From positions 124,001-188,000 of the forward strand of contig CAWFFB010000014.1 of assembly GCA_963814975.1 (NCBI GenBank): a stretch of DNA of 64,000 nucleotides, in the 5' to 3' direction. Shown here in pieces: positions 37,094-46,992 of this stretch (positions are counted from its first letter, which is position 1; the number at the start of each line of letters is the position of its first letter). The notes beneath the pieces are model-generated. The model searched no databases and was not told the DNA's origin. It saw only the letters and a program-made list of their open reading frames with translations. Source of the stretch: CAVUXJ01 sp963814975 (GTDB lineage: Bacteria; Acidobacteriota; Vicinamibacteria; Vicinamibacterales; CAVVIG01). Position numbers and translations under genes: made by a program.

Positions 37094-37315
37094 ATGCTCA
37101 CCTCACTTAACCGCGGGAATCTCGTCGCCGCCTGGGTCGGCGTCCTTCTGACCGCCACCGGCGCCGCCGCGCTGTCGGGCGCGTTGATCACGGTCGGCAA
37201 CAGCGCGCTCTGGTTCGCCGTGTGCGTGGTGCCTACGGTGCTGATGCTGATGGTGCGGTGCGGGGCGCCGCCAGCGATGCAAGAGGTTCTTTACGCAGTC
37301 GATCGGCGCGGGTGA
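37094..37315 (+). CDS. Small membrane protein, unknown
   Basis: A 73-residue protein with two hydrophobic segments: LVAAWVGVLLTATGAAALSG and ALWFAVCVVPTVLMLMV, separated by a short loop, then a charged tail ending VLYAVDRRG. The two segments are well formed and the frame is open, but there is no family I can name. ATG 37094 is preceded by GAGAG; a longer frame starts at TTG 37049. Confidence 0.5.
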   Translation: MLTSLNRGNLVAAWVGVLLTATGAAALSGALITVGNSALWFAVCVVPTVLMLMVRCGAPPAMQEVLYAVDRRG

Positions 37316-37477
37316 TCGCGACGACCTCGAGACGCACGGATCAGGTGGGCCCGTCGTGTCCCGGACGACCCCTCGACGCGCCAGATGCACAGGTACTGGA
37401 ACGGCCAGCGGCGGGTCGCGACGCGGCCAGCGGTGTGACGCCGTTCATTCACGCGGGGTTGGCGTCACGCCTCGCAC

Positions 37478-37684
37478 ATGAATAGGCCACCTGCCGGCGA
37501 CGAAGCAGCGGCGGGGCGGCTGATGCCGACCGACTGCCCGTTTTGCGGATCGTCCAAAGTGATGACGGCGAGTGAAAAGGTGGACGCGTTCACCTATTGG
37601 CGGTGCGAGACGTGCGGCCAGATGTGGAACGTCGGGCGGTTACGGTCGTCGAACTCTTATGGCGGACGAAGGGCGTTGAAATGA
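37478..37684 (+). CDS. Small zinc-ribbon protein
   Basis: 68 residues with two CxxC knuckles, CPFC and CETCGQMW, about 22 residues apart, the pattern of a small zinc ribbon (as in Com or transcription-factor ribbons). The C-terminus is basic. It overlaps the next gene by ATGA (37681-37684), so both are probably expressed. Function unknown. Confidence 0.65.
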   Translation: MNRPPAGDEAAAGRLMPTDCPFCGSSKVMTASEKVDAFTYWRCETCGQMWNVGRLRSSNSYGGRRALK

Positions 37685-38190
37685 GCACGAGTGTCACGGC
37701 CGCGGACTGGATCAAGCGGATTGCGGACGACGAGCGGAAGCGCGACACGGTGCGCGTCAGGGGGGACGAGTTGGCCGCGCACAAGGCCGACCTCGTCCGT
37801 CGCAACGGCCGGCGGCTCATCGACGAGCTCCGCGCCACGGTGATCCGTGACGTGGACGCTTTCCGCGACGAGTTTGTCGGAGACGCCACGCGCGATGTGG
37901 TCGTGGAAGCCACCGCACCCGACGGCGGATTTGTCGTCCGCAAGCCCGCACCGGCAGCGGTCTCCCTCTCGGTTACGCCGAATCTGGAGGCGGCGGCAGT
38001 GGTCTGCCATTATCGTTTCACTTCGACGAACGGTCTTCCGCCGCGGGAAGATCGCATCGACGTGACGTTCGCCGGTGACGGAAGCGAGACGCTGCAGATG
38101 AAGCATCACGGGACGGGACAGGTGTTTGCGACCCCCGACGCGTTTTCCGAGTTCCTCCTGGTCCCGGTCTTGACAGGACGTCCACGTTGA
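37681..38190 (+). CDS. Hypothetical protein, 169 residues
   Basis: Starts at ATG 37681 overlapping the zinc-ribbon stop. The N-terminal 60 residues are charged and probably helical (WIKRIADDERKRDTVRVRGD); the C-terminal half looks like a small beta domain (VVCHYRFTSTNGLPPREDRI, LQMKHHGTGQVFATPDAFSE). I recognise no family. Its coupling to the zinc-ribbon gene suggests a two-protein unit. Confidence 0.6.
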   Translation: MSTSVTAADWIKRIADDERKRDTVRVRGDELAAHKADLVRRNGRRLIDELRATVIRDVDAFRDEFVGDATRDVVVEATAPDGGFVVRKPAPAAVSLSVTPNLEAAAVVCHYRFTSTNGLPPREDRIDVTFAGDGSETLQMKHHGTGQVFATPDAFSEFLLVPVLTGRPR

Positions 38191-38242
38191 TCGACGGCAA
38201 CCGAGGCACGCCGGGGCCAGCTGACGCCGGTGGAGGAAGCTC

Positions 38243-38404
38243 ATGAGTACGGTGTTGGTCGTCGCAGGTGTGGTCGTTGCCGCTGCGATCGTTGCACTCC
38301 TCACATCCTGGAGCCGCGGTGGGAGCCCTGCAGACCTCGGAGCCGTCAGCAATCAGTGGATTGCGGAACATCGGCTTGGCTCGGGCCAGGATTCCCGACG
38401 CTGA
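38243..38404 (+). CDS. Small single-span membrane protein
   Basis: 53 residues from ATG 38243, with AGGAAG five bases upstream. The N-terminal half is one strongly hydrophobic segment (TVLVVAGVVVAAAIVALLTS), the rest is polar (SRGGSPADLGAVSNQWIAEH). It has the look of a short tail-anchored or signal-anchored protein. No family is recognisable, but start signal and hydrophobic segment support a real gene. Confidence 0.55.
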   Translation: MSTVLVVAGVVVAAAIVALLTSWSRGGSPADLGAVSNQWIAEHRLGSGQDSRR

Positions 38405-38422
38405 AAGATCGTCCTTGATCAT

Positions 38423-38845
38423 GTGCGGCACGCATTGCTAATCGAACTGCTCGAACGGATCCGCGCACTACTCGGCCTGCCGCCAAGAAGGCAGCGTTCC
38501 ACGCTGCTCGATTGGATGAAGACGGGCGGATCGACCGTGCCCCGGCGCCTCGAGCCGGCCAGGGAAGCGGAGAAGCCGCACGGACGTGCCATGACGGGGC
38601 AGTACCTGCTGCTCTACAGGTACCTGGAGGGCAGATACGCGACCACGGTGGTGTTGACGTTCGCGGAGATCGAAGACCTCCTCGGTTTCGCGCTCCCTGA
38701 CCAGGCGCGTCTTCACCAGGAATGGTGGACGGTCGCAGAGACGAACCGTCACGAACCCAATTACTCCGATTCGTGGATCCTTGCCAGCAGGACGGCTGTG
38801 CCCAATCTCGTGGCGCGCACGGTCGTGTTCGAACGCGCGGCGTAG
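38423..38845 (+). CDS. Small protein with DUF7662-like domain
   Basis: Up to 140 residues from GTG 38423; internal ATGs at 38516 and 38591 are alternative starts and the last would leave the conserved part only. The recognisable region is YLLLYRYLEGRYATTVVLTF, then EIEDLLGFALPDQARLHQEW and WWTVAE..YSDSWILASR, the pattern of the small DUF7662-type domain often found beside restriction or phage genes; here there is none. Function unknown. Confidence 0.6.
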   Translation: MRHALLIELLERIRALLGLPPRRQRSTLLDWMKTGGSTVPRRLEPAREAEKPHGRAMTGQYLLLYRYLEGRYATTVVLTFAEIEDLLGFALPDQARLHQEWWTVAETNRHEPNYSDSWILASRTAVPNLVARTVVFERAA

Positions 38846-39153
38846 CGTCCTCTCGTCCTCGGTCGGGCGTCCCCCCGATGCTCGAGTGACGTCCTCCCGC
38901 CGACGCCTTCTCCAGGGCACAAATATGTCGCTTGGCCGCGCACGGCCGACAGCCATGTCGATCCGGCATGCGATGACGCGCTGCGAAGAGGCGTCTCGTG
39001 AGCGCCTCCCCAACAGAAACGTCTGCTTGCCGCTGGCGAGGCGACAAGCGTGTCGGTTTCCGCTCGCGTGCGTCGCGATGGTGTGCAGCCCATAACCCGC
39101 TGACATCCTGCCGTTTACAACCGCGCGTGCCTGCGGTGCGCTCGCGTTCGGGC
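38846..39153. other. Non-coding gap upstream of the urea operon
   Basis: About 300 bases without a convincing gene. Frames here are short or are extensions of neighbours. The interval ends at the sigma-54-type promoter described next, and no repeat or hairpin of note is visible, though enhancer (NtrC-type) sites could lie here. Confidence 0.4.
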
Positions 39154-39169
39154 TGGCACCCGGCTTGCT
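39154..39169 (+). promoter_or_regulatory. Sigma-54 (-24/-12) promoter upstream of porin and urea genes
   Basis: Positions 39154-39169 read tggcac-ccggc-ttgct. The invariant GG (39155... at 39155-39156 in tggcac) and GC (39167-39168 in ttgct) are exactly ten bases apart, as RpoN requires, and both elements fit the consensus TGGCAC-N5-TTGCW. It lies about 99 bases upstream of the GTG start of the porin gene, which begins the urea uptake and urease run. Sigma-54 control fits nitrogen-limited expression of urea use. Confidence 0.65.
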
Positions 39170-39267
39170 CGAAACGGAAGTCGCACGCTTCCGGTGGGCC
39201 GGCTCTCGTTCCCGGCCACGCAACTTCAATCGTAACGTCGCGCTCAGCGCTACGGAAAGGACTGTCC

Positions 39268-40368
39268 GTGATCACTCGACGTGTCTTCAGCGACCGTGAA
39301 ACGTCAGCATCACAGTGGGCGCCGACGCTCGCCGCATCGTGCCTGGCGCTCCTGGTTGGAACGCCACTCCAGGCGCAGGATGCTCCGCTTCCGCCGATCA
39401 CGGTGGGAGCCGGTCTGCAAACGAGCTTCGTGCACACCGACTCTGACGCCGAGGATTCGGATTCCACCGACGCCTTTAAGCTCGACCACGCTCGCCTCTA
39501 CGTGAACGGCTCCGTGACCACCACGATCAAGTTCATGTTCAACACCGAATACCAAAGCGCCACCAACAACGTCGAAATCCTGGACGCCGTTGCGCGTTTC
39601 GAGATGTCTCCGAAGTTCAATATCTGGGCCGGGCGTTTCCTGCCGCCGAGTGACCGCGCGAACCTCTACGGGCCCTTCTACTCCCACCACTGGGCGGTGT
39701 ACAGCGATGGCGTTCAGAACGGCCATCCGTTCATCTCCCAGGGCCGCGACAACGGCGTCGCCTACTGGGGTGATTTCGGTAAGGTGAAGGTCTCGGCCGG
39801 CGCGTTCGACGGCCTCTCGGCCACGAAGAAGAACGACAACATCATCAGCGCAGCGCGCGTGCAGATCGATTTCTGGGATGCGGAAAGCGGCTATTACCTG
39901 AACGGCACCTACTACGGCGACAAGGACCTGCTGGCCGTCGGCGCCGCGGTGCAGGCCCAGTCGGATGACGAGACCACCAACACGGCCACGACCCTCGACT
40001 TTCTCCTCGAGAAGAAACTTGGTGACGCCGGCGTGATCTCGGTCGAGAGCGAGTACGCCAACTACGACGGGCTGGGCGGCTACAACGCCGACTACGCGTC
40101 GAGCGAGGGCGGCTACGTGCTGGGCAGCTATCTCTTCCCCCAAAGGGTGGGCATGGGCCAATTCGAGGTCCTCGTCAAGTACGCCGAAGCAAACTTCAGC
40201 AAGTCCGCCGTCCTGGTCGACTACGACCAGAAGACCAGCGAGTTCGACGTGAACTACGTGATCAAGCAGTTCAACGCGCGCGTGATGTTCTTCATCAAGA
40301 ACACGAATTACAGCGCGGTAAAGACCGACGACATGCAGGTCGGCGTCGGGCTGCAGATTCAGATGTAA
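39268..40368 (+). CDS. Outer membrane porin (phosphate-selective/FmdC type)
   Basis: A 366-residue outer-membrane beta-barrel. GTG 39268 follows GGAAAGGA; a signal peptide ends at AQDAPLP. The mature part alternates aromatic and polar residues in strand-sized units (LYVNGSVTTTIKFMFNTEYQ, FNIWAGRFLPPSDRANLYG, YVLGSYLFPQRVGMGQFEVL) and ends in QIQM, with aromatic-rich final strands. The RFLPPSDRANLYGPFY segment is typical of porin O/P and FmdC amide porins. Located between the sigma-54 promoter and urtA, it is probably the outer-membrane route for urea or short amides. Confidence 0.8.
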   Translation: MITRRVFSDRETSASQWAPTLAASCLALLVGTPLQAQDAPLPPITVGAGLQTSFVHTDSDAEDSDSTDAFKLDHARLYVNGSVTTTIKFMFNTEYQSATNNVEILDAVARFEMSPKFNIWAGRFLPPSDRANLYGPFYSHHWAVYSDGVQNGHPFISQGRDNGVAYWGDFGKVKVSAGAFDGLSATKKNDNIISAARVQIDFWDAESGYYLNGTYYGDKDLLAVGAAVQAQSDDETTNTATTLDFLLEKKLGDAGVISVESEYANYDGLGGYNADYASSEGGYVLGSYLFPQRVGMGQFEVLVKYAEANFSKSAVLVDYDQKTSEFDVNYVIKQFNARVMFFIKNTNYSAVKTDDMQVGVGLQIQM

Positions 40369-40495
40369 GCGGAACGGGTCAGCTGCCAGCAGTTGTCATC
40401 AGGAGTTGACCGTCAACCGTCGACGTCCGGGAGCGAAAGCCGAAAACTGAAAGCCGAGAAGAAACAGTGAAGCGGTATGAACAGGAGTTGAACCA
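40369..40495 (+). other. Short gap before urtA
   Basis: 127 bases with the words gaaagccgaaaactgaaagccgag (40425-40450), reminiscent of the repeats at 590-690 and 33224-33290 though weaker. AGGAG at 40483-40487 is the ribosome site for urtA. No terminator or promoter is obvious, so porin and urea genes may be one transcript. Confidence 0.35.
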
Positions 40496-41789
40496 ATGAA
40501 ACTGACGCACGTGTGTCTGATCGGCAGCCTGCTGGCTGTCGGGTTTTCCGCGCCGGCGCGGGTGGGCGCGCAGGGGCAGGGCCCCATCAAGGTGGGAGTG
40601 CTGCATTCGCTCTCCGGCACGATGGCCATCAGCGAAACCACGCTCAAGGACACCATCCTGATGATGATCGACGAGCAGAACAAGAAAGGCGGTCTGCTCG
40701 GCCGGAAGCTGGAGGCGGTGGTGGTCGATCCCGCGTCCGACTGGCCGCTGTTCGCCGAGAAGGCGCGCGGCCTCCTCGAGCAGGACAAGGTGGCGGTCGT
40801 CTTCGGCTGCTGGACGTCCGTGTCCAGGAAGTCCGTGCTGCCTGTCTTCGAAAAGGACAATGGCCTGCTCTTCTATCCGGTGCAGTACCGAGGGGGAGGA
40901 GTCCTCGAAGAACGTGATCTACACGGGCGCAGCGCCCAATCAGCAAGCCATTCCCGCGGTCGATTACCTGATGAAGGATGTCGGGGTCAAGCGGTGGGTC
41001 CTCGAGGGCACCGACTACGTGTATCCGCGGACGACGAACCGCGTGCTCGAGGCGTACCTCAAGTCGAAGGGGGTTGCGCCTGCGGACATCTCGATCAACT
41101 ACACGCCCTTCGGCCACTCCGATTGGCAGACGCGCGTGGCGGCGATCAAGCGGTTCGGCTCGGCCGGCAAGAAGACCGCGGTCGTCTCCACGATCAACGG
41201 CGATGCGAACGTGCCGTTCTACAAGGAGCTCGGCAACCAGAAGATTTCCGCGGAGGATATTCCGGTCGTGGCGTTCTCGGTGGGTGAGGAGGAGCTCTCG
41301 GGCGTCGATACCAAGCCCCTCGTCGGACACATGGCGGCGTGGAACTACTTCCAGAGCATCAACACACCGGCCAATTCCGCATTCATCAAGCAGTGGAAGA
41401 CCTACATCAAGAAGGCCGATCGCACGACGAACGATCCGATGGAAGCGCATTACATCGGCTTCAACCTGTGGGTGAAGGCCGTGGAGAAGGCGAAGTCGGT
41501 CGACGTCAATCTGGTGCTCGCCGCGCTGCCCGGCCTCGAAACGCCGAATCTGACCGGCGGCGTCGCACGGATGCTGCCCAACCACCACATCACGAAGCCG
41601 GTCTACATCGGCGAAGTCCGCGCCGACGGCCAGTTCGACGTGGTCTGGAAGACGAACGGCACCGTTCCCGGCGACGCCTGGTCCGACTTCCTCCCCGTCA
41701 GCCAGGACACCGAAGCGGACTGGGTGAAGCTCAAGTGCGGCAACTACAACATGAAGACCAAGGTGTGCTCGGGACAGAACTACAAGTGA
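40496..41789 (+). CDS. urtA: Urea ABC transporter substrate-binding protein UrtA (one frameshift)
   Basis: About 430 residues. Signal peptide LTHVCLIGSLLAVGFSAPA, then IKVGVLHSLSGTMAISETTL, LLGRKLEAVVVDPASDWPLF, GCWTSVSRKSVLPVFEKDN and, after a +1 shift near 40890, SSKNVIYTGAAPNQQAIPAV, YPRTTNRVLEAYLKSKGV and NDPMEAHYIGFNLWVKAVEK. These are the urea/short-chain amide binding protein landmarks. Its stop overlaps the urtB start by GTGA (41786-41789). It binds urea in the periplasm for the UrtBCDE importer. Confidence 0.9.
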
Positions 41790-43454
41790 GGGGGGCTTCG
41801 CGCGGCGGGCGGCGGCTCTCGTGGCTGCTGCTCGCCTCGGCCCTGGCCGCGGCGCCGGCGTCGGCGCAATCCGCGGACGAGCAGCTTTATCGCCGCACTC
41901 GCGGAATTGCGAGACGCCAGCTTTCTCGACAAGGAAGCGGCCGCTGAGCGGGTCATCGCGACCGGTCATCGGGGCGCGCTGCCCGCGTTGACCGCGTTGC
42001 TCGAAGACCGTCTCTACGTTCGTCAGCAGGACCAACGGGTCGTCATCGTGAAGACGGCGGACGAGAGCCTGCCGGCGATGGAGCTGACCGATCCCGCGTC
42101 GCTCGAGGCGGCAGGTTCGAGTGCGACGTCCGGAGCTGACGAAGATCGGCACCAACAACCGCCTCCGGCGATTCCTCCGGATCGCGCTGGCCAGGTTCGC
42201 GCTGTCGAATGCCGATGCGTCGGTGCGGCTGAGCGGCCGTGAACGAGATGATGCGTGCGCTGGACGAGAGCGACGATCGAGTTGTTGCGCCAGCGAGCCG
42301 CGGCTGGAAACAGACGCCGCGGTGCAGTACGCGATCGAGACCGGCCTGGCGCTGGCCGCGCTCGACGGTGGGGATCGGGCCGCCCGCCTCGCCGCGATCT
42401 CGACGCTGCGGGATCGGCTGAGGCCGGAGGTCCGGAATCGTTTGGCGGCGTTGCTCGCCACCTCTCCTGACGGCGAGCTTTGCGGAAGAGGACGCCGAGG
42501 TGCGACGCGCCGCCGCGGCGGCGCTGTCAGAGCATCAACACCGCCCGCAGCTTCTACGCCGGCTATCGAGATGCTCTTCTTCGGGTTGAGCCTCGGTTCG
42601 GTGCTCGTGCTCGTGGCGATCGGCCTCGCCATCACCTTCGGTGTGATGGGCGTCATCAACATGGCGCACGGCGAGCTGATGATGCTCGGCGCATACACGA
42701 CCTACGTCGATGCAGCAGCTGATGCCCGGGCTACGCGGGCGTGTCGATCCTTCTGGCCATCCCCGCGGCGTTTCTGGTGGCCGGAATGGCGGGGGTCATT
42801 CTGGAGCGCACGGTCATCCGGTTTCTCTACGGCCGGCCCCTCGAGACGCTGCTGGCGACCTTCGGCGTCAGCCTCGTGCTGCAGCAGTTCGTGCGCTCGG
42901 TCTTCTCGGCGAACAACCGATCGGTCGTCGACGCCGGCCTGGTTGAGCGGCACGCTCCAGATCAACGAAGCGCTCGCCCTGACGTTCAACCGCCTCTACA
43001 TCGTGGCGTTCACGCTTGATCGTGTTCGCGATCCTGCTGCGTGGTGCTCAAGCACACACGACTGGGCCTCGATATCAGGGCCGTGTCGCAGAACCGCGCG
43101 ATGGCGCGCGCGATCGGCATCCGCAGCGACTGGGTGGACGCGATGACTTTCGGGCTGGGCTCCGGGATTGCCGGCGTCGCCGGCGTGGCGCTGAGCCAGC
43201 TGACCAACGTCGGTCCCAATCTCGGGCAGTCGTACATCATCGACTCGTTCATGGTGGTCGTCTTCGGCGGCGTCGGCAATCTCTGGGGCACGCTGATTGG
43301 CGGGATGTCGCTCGGCATCGTCAACAAGCTGCTCGAGCCGTATGCCGGCGCGGTGCTCGGAAAAATTCTGGTGCTCGTGGCCCTGATCCTGTTCATTCAA
43401 CGCCGGCCGCGCGGGCTGTTCCCGCAGACCGGACGCGCCGCGGAGAGCACGTAA
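41786..43454 (+). CDS. urtB: Urea ABC transporter permease UrtB (thirteen +1 frameshifts)
   Basis: About 551 residues once corrected. The first half is the exported helical region typical of UrtB (YRALAELRDASFLDKEAAAE-type, ELTKIGTNNRLRRFLRIALA), followed by a LIV-type permease: EMLFFGLSLGSVLVLVAIGL, GVMGVINMAHGELMMLGAYT, QQFVRSVFSANNRSVVDAGL, DIRAVSQNRAMARAIGIRSD and VFGGVGNLWGTLIGGMSLG. Shifts lie at roughly 41900, 42120, 42238, 42286, 42309, 42478, 42530, 42569, 42712, 42736, 42941, 43013 and 43034. The number of shifts equals the remainder required by the gene length. The last 410 bases are clean. Every segment is conserved. Confidence 0.82.
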
Positions 43455-43455
43455 G

Positions 43456-44563
43456 GTGGCGTCCGCGCGGGCCGTGCGGGACGCATTCAGCGACGATCGC
43501 GGCGGCGCGCGTCCTGCTGGCGCTGCTGGCCGTGCTGGCCAGTCTTCGCGCCCGTCCTCAATCTGGTGGTGCCGGAGTCCTCCGCTGTTTCACCTGTCGA
43601 CGTATGCGCTGATGCTCATCGGCAAGTACATGTGCTACGCGATTCTGGCGCTGGCGGTCGATCTGATCTGGGGATACACGGGCATTCTGAGCCTCGGGCA
43701 CGCCGCGTTTTTCGCGCTGGGCGGCTACGCGATGGGCATGTATCTCATGCGCCAGATCGGCACTCGCGGGGTCTACGGCCATCCGGTGCTGCCCGACTTC
43801 ATGGTCTTCCTGAACTGGGACGCGCTGCCCTGGTTCTGGCTCGGGTTCGATCGCTTCTGGTTCGCGCTCCTGATGGTCGCGCTCGTGCCCGGGCTGCTGG
43901 CGTTCGTCTTCGGCTGGCTCGCGTTTCGCTCGCGGGTGACCGGCGTGTACCTGTCGATCATGACCCAGGCGCTCAGCTACGCCCTGATGCTCGCTTTCTT
44001 CCGCAACGACATGGGATTCGGCGGCAACAACGGCTTCACGGATTTCAAGGACATCCTCGGCTTCGATCTGCAGCAGAACGGCACGCGCGTCATCCTGCGT
44101 GGTGGCGACCGCCGTGGTGCTGGCGGCTGAGCTACTGGGCGTGCCGCGCGATCGTCCGCTCGCGCGCCGGCCGCGTGATTCGGGCGATCCGCGATGCGGA
44201 AAGCCGCACGCGGTTTCTGGGCTATCGGGTCGAGTCCTACAAGCTGTGGGTCTTCGTCTTCTCGGCGGTGCTCGCCGGCATCGCCGGAGCGCTCTACGTG
44301 CCGCAGGTCGGCATCATCAATCCGAGTGAGTTCGAGCCGATCAACTCGATCGAAGTGGTGATCTGGGTCGCCGTCGGCGGCCGAGGCACGCTCTACGGTG
44401 CCGCGGCGGGGGCGGTGCTGGTCAACTACGCGAAAACCTATTTCACGGGCGCGCTGCCGGAAGTCTGGCTCTACGCGCTCGGCGCCATCTTCGTGCTGGT
44501 CACGCTGTTCCTGCCGCGCGGGCTCATCGGGCTGGCTTCCCGCCGGCCGCGAGGGCGCGATGA
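43456..44563 (+). CDS. urtC: Urea ABC transporter permease UrtC (several frameshifts)
   Basis: About 367 residues. LIV-type permease with LMLIGKYMCYAILALAVDLI, TGILSLGHAAFFALGGYAMG, MYLMRQIGTRGVYGHPVLPD, LSIMTQALSYALMLAFFRND, GRVIRAIRDAESRTRFLGYR and ALYVPQVGIINPSEFEPINS. Net +1 shifts near 43492, 43542, 43591, 44100 and 44130, and two more (or one -1) near the end. I place the stop at 44561-44563, overlapping the urtD ATG, by analogy with the other junctions. The start GTG 43456 is one base after the urtB stop. Confidence 0.8.
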
Positions 44564-45409
44564 CGTCGCGCAGTCGGCTCGCGTCGACGCCGATCGAAAC
44601 CGGCGCACGCGGGCCGCGTGGAAAGAACATGCGCGACGCGGCGGTCGCGCCGGGCGCCGCCCGCGCTGCTCGGCAAGATTCTCTATCTCGAGAAGCTGAC
44701 CGTCAGCTTCGACGGCTTCAAGGCGCTCGACTGCGCTCACGCTGTACGTCGACCCGGGAGAGCTGCGCTGCATCATCGGCCCGAACGGCGCCGGCAAGAC
44801 CACGATGATGGACGTGATTACCGGGAAGACCCGGCCGGACGCAGGGATCGGCGTGGTTCGGCCAGAAGATCAACCTGCTGGCGCTCTCCGAGCCGCAGAT
44901 CGTCCAGGCGGGCATCGGCCGCAAGTTCCAGAAGCCCACGGTCTTCGAGTTCCTGTCGGTGTTCGAGAACCTCGAGCTGGCGCTGGCCGGCGACAAATCG
45001 CTTCTGGAGGATGCTCGTCGCGCGCCTGACCCCGGCCCAGCGCGACCGTATCGACGAGATGCTCGGGGTGATCGGCCTGGTCTCGGAGCGGCACTCGGTA
45101 GCCGGCACGCTGTCCCACGGACAGAAGCAGTGGCTCGAGATCGGCATGCTGCTGATGCAGGAGCCCCAACTGCTGCTCATCGACGAACCAGTCGCCGGGA
45201 TGACGCGGCAGGAATCGGAGCGCACGGCGGAGCTGCTCCTGTCGCTCGCCGGGAAGCACTCGGTCGTCGTCGTCGAACACGACATGGAGTTCGTGCGGTC
45301 GATCGCCACACGCGTCACCGTTCTGCACGAGGGTCGGGTGCTCGCCGAGGGTGACATGGACGTCGTCCAGAACGATCCCCGCGTCATGGAGGTCTATCTC
45401 GGCGCATGA
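44560..45409 (+). CDS. urtD: Urea ABC transporter ATP-binding protein UrtD (four frameshifts)
   Basis: About 281 residues. Starts with an extra polar N-terminus (TSRSRLASTPIETGARGPRG) then YLEKLTVSFDGFKALD, Walker A GPNGAGKTT, VITGKTRPDAG, signature LSHGQKQWLEIGML, Walker B LLLIDEPVAGM and VVVVEHDMEFVRSIA. Net +1 shifts near 44655, 44731, 44851 and 44998. Ends VMEVYLGA; the stop overlaps urtE by ATGA. Confidence 0.86.
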
Positions 45410-46111
45410 GCCTGCTGGCCATCGAGCGCGCTCAATCAATCCTACGGCGGCAGCCACATCCTCTGGGATGTGACGCTGGAGGTGCCGGAGGGCATCCCGC
45501 ACGTGCCTCATGGGACGCAACGGCATGGGCAAGACGACGCTCCTCAAGTGCATCATGGGGCTGCTTCCAGCGACCTCAGGCACGGTGATGTTCGAAGGCG
45601 CCAACCTGTGCGCACTGCCTGCCGAGGCGCGCGCACGGCTCGGCATCGGCTACGTGCCGCAGGGCCGCGACATCTTTCCGCAGCTGACCGTCGAAGAGAA
45701 CCTGCGCGTCGGGCTCGGCATTCGAAAGCACGGGCCGCGGACCATCCCGGCGCAGATATTCGAGCTGTTTCCCGTGCTCAAGGCAGATGCTGGGGCGGCG
45801 TGGCGGTGATTTATCGGGCGGTCAGCAGCAGCAGCTGGCGATCGGGCGGGCGCTTGCGCTCCAGCCGAAACTGCTCATTCTCGACGAGCCCACTGAAGGC
45901 ATTCAGCCGAATATCGTCCACGAGATTGGCGACATCATCCTGAAGTTGAACCGCGAGGCCGGGCGTCACCATCCTTTTCGTCGAGCAGAAACTGCCGTTT
46001 GCGCGGCGGGTTGCCAGCGAGTTCCACTTGCTCGACAAGGGGCACCGCGTGGCGGGCGGCTCGTTCGGCGAGCTCACAGCCGACCTCGTGCGCGAACATC
46101 TCAGCGTGTGA
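45406..46111 (+). CDS. urtE: Urea ABC transporter ATP-binding protein UrtE (four frameshifts)
   Basis: About 233 residues, the second ATPase. SYGGSHILWDVTLEVPEG, Walker A GRNGMGKTTLL, IGYVPQGRDIFPQLTVEENL, signature LSGGQQQQLAIGRAL, Walker B LLILDEPTEGIQP and FVEQKLPFARRVA. Net +1 shifts near 45428, 45510, 45787 and 45963. The stop overlaps the ureD start by GTGA (46108-46111), so uptake and urease genes are coupled. Confidence 0.86.
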
Positions 46112-46981
46112 CACTATTGCTCGGCGTGCTCCAGTCAGCGGTCGTCGATTCGCCGGCGGCAGGCGCCTCCGACGCGCCGGGCCGGGGACGCCTCGGCGTG
46201 GAACGGCGAGCGTCGCGGAGCGTGGTCACCCGCGCCTTCGCGACGAGCCCTCTCCGGCTGCTGACGCCCGCCAATCACGGGCACGCGGCGTGGGTCTACA
46301 CGTCGAACTACGGGGGCGGACTGGTGGACGGCGATCGACTGGTCCTCGACGTCGAAGTCGAGGCGGGCGCAACTGCCTTCGTCTCGACGCAAGCCTCGAC
46401 AAAGGTATACCGATCCCCTCGAGGCACCAGCGCTGAGCTGCGCGCACGCGTCGGGCTCGGACGGTTTGCTGATCGTCGCCCCGGATCCCGTGTCGTGCTT
46501 TGCCGGCGCGCGGTACCGTCAGGTGCAGCGATTTCAGGTGGCGGACAGCGGCGCTCTGGTCTCATCGATTGCGTGCTGTCAGGACGGTGCGCGGCCGGTG
46601 AGCGGTGGGCGTTCTCCGAGTACCGCAGCCTGATCGAGATCAGCTTGGGTGACCGTCTGCTCGTCCACGACGGGCTCGCGCTTCGGGCATCCGATGGCGA
46701 TCTGCCGAGACAGGCTCGGCCGGTTCGACGTGCTGGCGGTCGCAATGGTCGTCGGGCGGGCGCTCCGCGACGAGGCGGCGACGCTCCTTGCCGCGGCAGT
46801 CCCGATACCCGGTGGCGCGACGTGCCGACCAGATCATAATGGCGTCACCGCTCGGAGAGGACGGCTGCATTCTCCGTGTGGCGGGCACATCCGGCGAGCA
46901 GGTCGGCCGCACGCTTCGCCAGCTTGCTGGGCTTCATTCCCGCAGCGGCTCGGCGATGATCCGTGGCGGCGAAAATGGTGA
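46108..46981 (+). CDS. ureD: Urease accessory protein UreD (six frameshifts)
   Basis: About 289 residues. Recognisable UreD segments: PLRLLTPANHGHAAWVYTSN, NYGGGLVDGDRLVLDVEVEA, ATAFVSTQASTKVYRS, SCFAGARYRQVQRFQVADSG, AAGERWAFSEYRSLIEISLG and the C-terminal DDPWRRKW. UreD binds apo-urease and, with UreF and UreG, drives nickel insertion. Five net +1 and one net -1 shift are needed (near 46452, 46562, 46713, 46800, 46925 and 46947). As UreD is essential for urease, a real loss here beside intact ureAB and ureC would be odd; sequencing error is likelier. Confidence 0.82.
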
Positions 46982-46992
46982 GAAGGTCATTC

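Noticed and set aside
40644..42698. 684-codon minus-strand frame opposite urtA/urtB
   Set aside because: The longest open frame in the window, but antisense to conserved urea transporter segments and of shadow-like composition.
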